64,000 nucleotides of DNA, from positions 11,907,460 to 11,971,459 of the forward strand of contig CM057233.1 in the NCBI GenBank assembly GCA_029891385.1, read 5' to 3'. The notes beneath the pieces were generated by a model that saw only the letters and a list, made by a program, of their open reading frames with translations, had not been told where the DNA came from and searched no databases. Origin of the DNA: Erythroxylum novogranatense (Eukaryota > Streptophyta > Magnoliopsida > Malpighiales > Erythroxylaceae). The translations under genes were made by a program, and so were the position numbers. Below are positions 57,294-64,000 of the stretch, in pieces (position 1 is the stretch's first letter; the number at the start of each line of letters is the position of its first letter).

Positions 57294-60200
57294 ATGAGTA
57301 TGCTTTGTTGGAATGTCCGGGGTCTAGGATCGACCTCGCGATAAAAGGGTGTTGTCGACTTAGTTCGGCAGCACTTTTGTAAATTATTTTGTCTTCTTGA
57401 AACTAAACTTACCGTTCATGGCTTGGATCGATTTATGTCGGGCCGTTTTCCAGGATGGTTGTATGCTCATAATTTTGATGTTATTGAAAAGGGCCGTATG
57501 GTTTTTGCTTGGAACTCGTCCATTTATACGTGCCAGATTTTGGAGATTGGGGACCAATCCATTCACTGTCGGGCTATACATTTACCCACTCAACGTGAGT
57601 TTCTGGTGTCTACTATTTATGGCTTATATAGTGTGTCGCAGCGTCGGTCCCTTTGGCATCGACTAGGGGAGTTGCGAGTGCACCCCACTCCTCCTTGGCT
57701 TCTCCTTGGTGATTTTAATTGTGTATGCAGGGCAGATGAACGACTTGGGTATACGCCCACTACGGATTATTTTCTTAAGGATCTTCAAGAATTCCGGCTT
57801 TCTTTGGGACTTACTGATGCCCCCTTTCTGGGGGAGCTGTTTACTTGGCAGAAAAATAAATTGTGGGCTAAATTGGATAGAGTATTGGTTAATGTGGAGT
57901 GGGCCATTCGGCAATGGTACTGTTTTGCCAATTTTTTGCCCATGCGATTTGATTCTGATCATTGTCCAGTTATTGTTGACTTTGAGCGCCAAATCTCTAC
58001 TGGTAACCGTCCGTTTAAGTTTTTCAATCTCTGGCTTCAGCATCCTTTGTTTCAAGACATTGCACGTTCCTCTTGGGCTGTTCCTGTGTGTGGATCTGCC
58101 CAATTTACTTTGGCTTCTAAATTGAAGGCTTTGAAGCATCCTTTAAAAGAGCTGAATCAGACTGCCTATGGTCATATCTCGCAACGGGCCAAGGAGGCAC
58201 AAGCTGCCTTTCAGACAGCTTATCAGATTTCCCTCTCTCAGCCTGATGATACCTCATTGAACAGAGAGCTGAATGCTAAGCGTCATCATGCTGCTTTTCT
58301 GCTAGAGGCTGAAAGACTGTTTTATCAGCAGAAAGCTAAAGGTGTTCATCTGATGGAGGCGGATCGTAGTACTCGCTATTTCCATTCCATTGTCCGCAAA
58401 CGCAATCACTTTAATGAGATATCCTATTTGATTAAATCTGATGGTTCTTCTACTACATCGATGGGGGAGGTTGCTTCGGAACTTGTACAATATTTTCAGG
58501 GGCTTCTTGGTATGTCGGTTCCTTGTGACCCTCTTGATCCACGTGTGGTGACTAATGGTCCTCTGCTAACTTCGGAGCAAGGTGCTAGTTTACTTGCACC
58601 GATCTCGGTCAGGACATTCACAATGCCTTGTTTGATATTGGTAATGATAAAGCTCCGGGTCCGGATGGCTTTACTGCTGCATTTTTTAAAAAACAATGGG
58701 ACTTGGTTGGTGGCTCTCTTATTGCAGTTGTTCAGGAATTTTTTGACAATGGTCGACTTCTACGCCAAACCAACCATTCGATCCTTACCCTTATTCCAAA
58801 GACTCACCTCCCTCCGAAAGTTACTGATTTTCGTCCCATTGCTTCTATGAATATTACATACAAGGTAATCTCGAAGATCATTACTGAGCGCTTGAAAGGG
58901 GTGGTCGGAAGTCTTGTGGACTTAACTCAATCTGCATTTATCCCGGGACGCACCATTCAAGATAATATTCATCTTGCCTGTGAGTTAGTCTTGAGGTTAC
59001 GATCGAAGAGGATCTCTCCAAGGTGTCTGCTTAAAGTTGATTTGTCCAAAGCTTATGATAGAATTTCTTGGCAATTCTTGTCAGATTTGTTGAGTGGGTT
59101 GGGTTTCCCTTCTCGATTTGTTGCCTGGATCCAGGAGTGTATTACTACAGCTTCATTTTCAGTCTCTATTAATGGTAACCTGCATGGTTTTTTTCCTGGC
59201 CGTAGGGGTATACGCCAGGGAGACCCGATGTCACCTCTACTGTTTGTTTTATGTCTGGAATATTTCTCTAGAGAGCTCAAACTCAGCACTTCAAATACGG
59301 AATTTAAGTTTCATCCTAAGTGTAAGCCATTGCGCATTACCCACTTGGCCTTTGCTGATGATGTTATGTTATTTTCCAGGGGAGATCTTCTCTCTGTTGG
59401 TATTTTATTATCCAGCTTAAATGCTCTTAACCGTGTAGCAGGGTTAATGGTCAATCCTCATAAGTCGAACATTTTTCTTGGAGGAGTTTGGGGTCTGGAG
59501 CGTGAATCTATTTTACAACTTACGGAGTTTGGCTTAGGGGAATTTCCGGTTCGGTATTTAGGGGTCCCTTTAGCTCCTCTTAAAATTTCAGTACTGCAGT
59601 ACGTTGGTATACTTGATTCTGTAGAAGCTTGTTTGACTTTGTGTAATGGCCATTCACTATCCTATGCGGGGAGAGCCGAGATTCTGAATTCGGTAGTTCA
59701 AGGCCTCCTAACTTATTGGCTCCAATCCTTTTCTATCCCCGTTGTAGTTATGGATAAAATCATTTCCCTTCGTCCACTTTTTCTATGGGGGGGTAAACAT
59801 TTTCGGGTGGCCTGGGAGCAGGTATGTTTGCCAAAAGCGGAAGGGGGGATTGGCTTGAAAAACTATAAAGTATGGAATGTGGCGTTGTTGGCGAAGGTTC
59901 TTTGGAATTTTCATGAAGAAGCCAATTCACTGTGGGTTAAATGGATTCATGCAATTTACCTCCGTGGGAGTTCGATTTGGGATTGGGTACCTCATCCTCG
60001 AGACTCAATGTTGATGAAACGGCTTGCTCTCATTCGGGATGGTCTGTTGGCTAAGCTGGGTGGTAGAGTCACAATTGAATCTGAATTACGAAAGCTTTGC
60101 CACAATGGTAGATTGTCTTCCGGGAAAGTATATAATGTATTAAGGTCTACCACCTCTCCTCGTCCCTGGATGTCGTTTATCTGGCAACGGTATATTCCTC

Positions 60201-60637
60201 CAAAGTATTCCTTTATTGCCTGGTTGGGATTGCGTAAGCGTCTGCCAACTAAGGATCAACTCTTGTTTATTGATGTTGACCGGACCTGTGGTCTTTGTAC
60301 TCAGGGGATAGCAGAAACGGTTGATCATTTGTATTTTTCATGTGACTTCACTAAAGGGGTGTGGTTGGATATTCGGAGTTGGTTGGGTCTTCACCGTGAA
60401 ATGGGGTCCCTCTTACGTGCTATAAAATGGATTCGTGCTGAGGCAAAGGGAGCGTTAATGAGATTTAAAGCAATTCGATTAGCTTTTCTTTGCACGGTGT
60501 ATCTTATATGGCAATCTCGGAATGCTGTGATCATGGCTGGAGCTTCGGTTTCAAGACGTGATGTTACCTATAAAATTAAAACCTCGGTTTATAAGATTAT
60601 GTACCGTCTTTATTCGGGAGATTTTATTCAATTTTAA
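57294..60637 (+). pseudogene. LINE ORF2 (endonuclease and reverse transcriptase)
   Basis: The start is MSMLCWNVRGLG at 57294, the usual beginning of the APE-type endonuclease. TAA at 57342 breaks it. The endonuclease continues with LLGDFNCV (about 57704) and DSDHCPVIV (about 57950), both carrying catalytic residues. A frameshift near 58605 precedes the RT, which shows KAPGPDGFTAAFFK, LIPKT, FRPIASMN, AFIPGRTIQDN, DLSKAYDRISW, GIRQGDPMSPLLF and the catalytic FADD at 59351. The C-terminal zf-RVT region has PPKYSFIAWLGLRKRLPT and CGLCTQGIAETVDHLYFSC. The protein would nick target DNA and prime reverse transcription there. Confidence 0.93.
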
Positions 60638-62165
60638 TTTGGGAAGATCGGGTTGGTCTGAATGCTGTTTGGATGGAATAGTTGGTTTGCTGGACTCCGG
60701 AATGTGGATGTGAAGATTGTAGTTTTTGGGCTATGTGATTTTCATGTGGGGATGAGGTGACGGTGTCGTTTTATTCCAGCTGTTATTTATAGAGTCCAGT
60801 CCTGATCAGGCTCCTTGAGGTATTTTCTCTAGGGTGGACGTCTTCCTTTTTGGTTGATGCGGACGGGTTATGGAGTCCTTGGCTGTTGACCGTCCCGGCT
60901 GCTCCTTATGAAGTGTGGTGTTGAACTTTGCCCCCCCCCCTTTTACTTTGCTGTGTGGTGCAGATCCCTTGGCTGGGCAGTCCTGTTCTTTAACTTGGTA
61001 ATATGTCTTGGGTTGGTACTTTCATTCGATTCAGAACAAAGCAGAAAGGTGGCTTAGGCTGTATGCTAGCAGGTTGAATAGATTCTGGTGAAACTTTGCT
61101 ATTTCTTTACTGGGTGCTGCATTTCGGACGATGACAACATTCTTCTGGGATTCTCCCCTATCTCTCTCATTGTTGTCCCTATCGGTGATGATACGACGTC
61201 GGTTTCTTTTGGTTGTTTCTTACCCGCCTGTTGGCTGCTAATCCGATATCATTTTGGTATCGGGTTGGTGGCGATTTGGTTTGATGGAGTCGGACCCTGG
61301 AGATTTTTGTGGACATCCTTAGGGAGAGTATTATGCGGCGTCGTTTTATCCTGGATGAGTGAGGTTTAATCCGATGACGTTTGGCGGTGCTTTCAACGAT
61401 GTCGTTTCTCAGTTTGGTTACTAATCCGATCCCGTTTTGGTTTGGGGTTGGGGGGCTACGCTGCTATCTTTTGGATGTCTTTGGTTCTACGGTTCCCCAT
61501 CAGGGACCTCTTCCATCTTCGGTCCCTTTGGCTTCATCCGATGCCGATTTGCGGGTCCTTCTCTTGATAAATATGGAGTGATGCAGTGCTGTCTTGGTGT
61601 GATGACGATGGGTTCTGGGACATGGGGCTCTCACCTTTCTTTCTTATGGTTCCTATTGCATGCATCCTCTTTTGAGTCTGGATGCATTAGGAACTGACGA
61701 GTTTGGCCACTTTACTAACGGCGAGGGCTTTTGCTGCTTTTTATGTACCTATTTCTGGTGGTGCTGAGCACCTGGGCGTTGTTTTGGTAGTATAGGTTGT
61801 TGTCGTCTGTGGTTATGATACGATGTCGTTTGCTGGATTGTTGTTTTCGGTTTGGGTTTACGAGACATGACTCTACTTTGCCTCATGGATTTATTCCTCG
61901 GGTGGACGTCGTGTGGCCTGCGGTGTGTTGCCCTCTTTTGGGCATTACTACTACGATTATGCGCTGTTTGGTTTAGACTAATTAAGGAGTTAAGGCTTAT
62001 TAGCTTGTCTTCCTTTTAGTAGGGATGGGATTTTGACTGTAGGGACCTCTTTTTTGTTTTTGCTTTTTAGGGGAAGGTATGCCTCCCCTGCTGACTAGGG
62101 TATGCCCCTATGACAGTGTACATACCCTATTCTTTTGATAAATATTTACCGTTTATCAAAAAAAA
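60638..62165 (+). other. LINE 3' UTR and A tract
   Basis: There is no coding frame in these 1.5 kb. A run of about 10 C lies near 60931. Short relatives of GATGTCGTTT recur (60766, 61193, 61336, 61399, 61823). The end reads TTTGATAAATATTTACC and then A residues. Confidence 0.85.
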
Positions 62166-62179
62166 AAAACACAATCGAG

Positions 62180-62943
62180 ACCCTTCCTCGAAGCGTCACT
62201 ATACACCGAATAGCCCTCATCACCAGAAGGCAAAATCAGCACTGGAGCACTTGTCAGCCTGTGTTTGAGCTCCTCAAAGCTCTTCTGGCATTCATCAGTC
62301 CAGATAAACTTCTGATTCTTCCTCAATAGCTTGGTCATCGGAGCAGCTATCATGGAGAATCCTTTTACAAACCTCCTATAGTAACCTGCTAGACCCAGAA
62401 AACTCCTCACCTCTGTCATTGTCTTGGGTACATGCCAATTCACCACTGCTTCAACTTTCCTCGGATCAACATGCACACCATCCTACGAAATCACATGCCC
62501 AAGGAATGTCACCTCATGAAGCCAGAACTCACACTTGCTGAACTTGGCATAAAGTTCTCTCTCCCTTAGAGCCTGCAATACAATCCTAAGATGCTCCGCA
62601 TGCTCTTCTTCACTCTTGGAATACACCAGAATGTCATCTATAAACATTATGACAAACTGATACAGAAATCCTTAAAGACCCTATTCATGAGATCCATGAA
62701 AGCAGCTGGAGCATTGGTCAAGCCGAATGGCATAACCAAAAACTCATAGTGTCCATAACGAGTCCTGAATGTTGTCTTGCTCACATCAGACTCCTTGATT
62801 CTGAGTTGATGATAGCCTGATCTAAGATTGATCTTGGAGAAAACCCTTGCTCCTTGCAGCTGGTCAAACAGATCATCTATCCATGGCATCGGATACTTGT
62901 TCTTAATTGTCACCTTGTTGAGCCTCCGATAGTCAATACACAT
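62180..62943 (-). pseudogene. Gypsy reverse transcriptase, second part
   Basis: The minus strand reads [35 protein letters not shown] and [20 protein letters not shown]. After a frameshift near 62668 it reads FIDDILVYS (catalytic IDD present). FLGHVIS, a TAG near 62484, [15 protein letters not shown] and the RNase H start [15 protein letters not shown] follow. It is interrupted at 62180 by the LINE and resumes at 55571. The chromovirus RT pattern is clear. Confidence 0.92.
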
Positions 62944-63648
62944 CCGTCATGATCCATCCTTCTTCTTGACAAACAGAACCGGTGCTCCCCAAGGAGACGA
63001 ACTCGGCCTGACATACCCCTTCTCTAACAGCTCCTCCAACTGTTCCTTAAGCTCCCTCAACTCAGCTGGAGCCATCCTGTAAGGCAATATCGAAATAGGC
63101 GCGGTTCCGGGAATCAAGTCAATGGCAAACTCGATTTCTCTCACCGGCGGCAAACCCGGTAATTCCTCTGGGAATACATCTGGAAACTCCCTCACAATCA
63201 GAAAGTCCTCTAACTTCCCTTCATTCATTTCGGCATCCACAACATGTGCCAAGAAAGCTTCACACCCCTGGCCCATCATTCTTTCAGCTAACATAGATGA
63301 AATCAGTCTTGGCGATGGTGTCTTCCTGTCCCCTCTGAAGATCACCTTCTCACCATTGCCCAAATCAAACTCTACCTCTTTCCGACCACAATCCAGCTTT
63401 GCCAGATATTTCCCCATAGTATCCATCCCCAGAATAACATCTAATCCTCGAAGGTCTAGCGGTAGTAAGTCCACTACCAATCTAGCACCATCAATGAAAA
63501 GCTCACACTGCTCATACACCTGACTGATCACCACATTCCTCCCTAGAGGAGTACTAACAAGAAAGGGCCTATCCAACGGCACAGAATTTACACCATGCAA
63601 TGCTATGTTTGCAGAAACAAAAGAATGTGTGGAACCAGAATCAATCAA
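62944..63648 (-). pseudogene. Gypsy protease and start of reverse transcriptase
   Basis: The frame begins with the aspartic protease (MIDSGSTHSFVSANIALHG; DSG active site, then VILGMDTMGKY). A linker follows, then RT entry wording (FPDVFPEELPGLPPVREIEF, YRMAPAELRELKEQLEELLE, SSPWGAPVLFVKKKDGS). TGA at 62944-62946 separates it from MCIDYRRLN in the same frame. The protease would process the polyprotein. Confidence 0.92.
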
Positions 63649-63718
63649 AACAAATACTGCTGAATCAAGTAACTAAGCCATACCCGTGACAACCTCAGGA
63701 GCAGCTGCAGCTTCCTCC

Positions 63719-64000
63719 CTAGTCATGGCAAACACTCTTGTCGGCGCCTGACCCATTGGCCTTCTTGGAGGAATAGCCTTCCTTGCAGTCCCAGGCGCCT
63801 ACCTCGATGAATCGGCGGTTCTCACTGTTTGCACGCTTGGAGCTCAAATCTGTGACCCTTCTGTTTGATTGCTCGAGGGCGATCCACGAACTTATGCCCT
63901 TTCTCTCCACATCTGAAACAGACTCCAAGAAATTTGAGACACTCTCCCTGGTGATGTGTCCCACACTGGTCATATAAGGGATTAGTGAACCAACTATTTC
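63719..64000 (-). pseudogene. Gypsy gag zinc-knuckle end with altered ligand
   Basis: In one minus-strand frame CGTHHQGEC is followed by CFRCGEKGHKFVDRP. The knuckle has Cys, Cys and His, but the last Cys (expected in VDCP) is Arg, codon CGC at 63879-63881. The frame stops a few residues later, and a second frame carries on to about 63719. A frameshift is therefore likely. The rest of gag lies beyond the window. Confidence 0.75.

Larger units (their letters stand above)
55586..62165 (+). mobile_element. L1-type LINE, nearly full length, 14-bp TSD
   Basis: Left AAAACACAACCGAG (55572-55585) and right AAAACACAATCGAG (62166-62179) are target copies with one change. The order is 5' UTR, ORF1, ORF2, 3' UTR and an A tract starting at 62158. 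The 6.6-kb length and both frames suit a full-length plant L1. Stops and a frameshift make this copy inactive. Confidence 0.94.
38836..64000 (-). mobile_element. Minus-strand gypsy element carrying three nested insertions
   Basis: Reading on the minus strand from the right edge: gag zinc region, protease, RT, RNase H, integrase, chromodomain, polypurine tract and 3' LTR. The LTR has inverted ends TGTTGG(A/G)CCCC and GGGGCCCAACA. The 5' LTR lies beyond the window. Insertions inside are an LTR element at 39503-49014, a solo LTR at 52323-55408 and a LINE at 55586-62165. All three can be removed in thought to leave continuous gypsy sequence. Confidence 0.88.

Noticed and set aside
57663..58139. 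158-codon minus-strand frame
   Set aside because: It is the antisense shadow of the LINE endonuclease.

Overview
The window looks like a transposable-element-rich stretch of a eudicot plant nuclear genome. It holds Ty3/gypsy (Athila and Tekay/Del-like), Ty1/copia, L1-type LINE, CACTA and SINE sequences nested in one another. Only one apparently intact host gene was found, a DREB2F-like AP2/ERF transcription factor on the minus strand (26109-27002). No bacterial-type operons, rRNA genes, functional tRNA genes or CRISPR arrays were seen. The species cannot be named from the sequence.

Left part (1-20519): the 3' end of an Athila element (integrase end, noncoding tail, LTR) is followed by a Tekay-like LTR fragment, a tiny fold-back CACTA element, and the integrase/chromodomain remnant and 3' LTR of a second Tekay-like element. 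That 3' LTR is split by a 9.9-kb SIRE/Maximus-type copia element (7653-17510, minus strand). The copia element has gag, protease, integrase, RT and RNase H, plus a long extra env-like reading frame downstream of pol.

Middle part (20520-38835): a fragment of a host gene of the DUF616 (TOD1/MUCI70-like) family lies beside a CACTA terminal region. Next come a long noncoding LTR-like block, the DREB2F-like gene with a tRNA-derived SINE in its upstream region, and a 2.65-kb CACTA element with perfect 3-bp target duplication and a transposase fragment. A copia gag remnant interrupted by an Athila element, and a gypsy RT/RNase H remnant, close this part.

Right part (38836-64000): one minus-strand gypsy element whose other LTR lies beyond the window. 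Three later insertions sit inside it. A 9.5-kb noncoding LTR element (39503-49014, TSD CGTAG) is in its LTR, a solo LTR (52323-55408, TSD CTTGT) is in its RNase H region, and a 6.6-kb L1 LINE (55586-62165, 14-bp TSD) is between RT and RNase H.

The most unusual signals are not genes. Several unrelated LTR families carry short, regularly spaced arrays (about 21-30 bp apart) of family-specific self-complementary motifs, and in one array the changes are compensatory. Five Tekay-like LTR copies share a compact multi-hairpin element whose changes fall in loops or keep wobble pairing. The Tekay-like integrase remnant has decayed only through TAG codons, with no frameshift.
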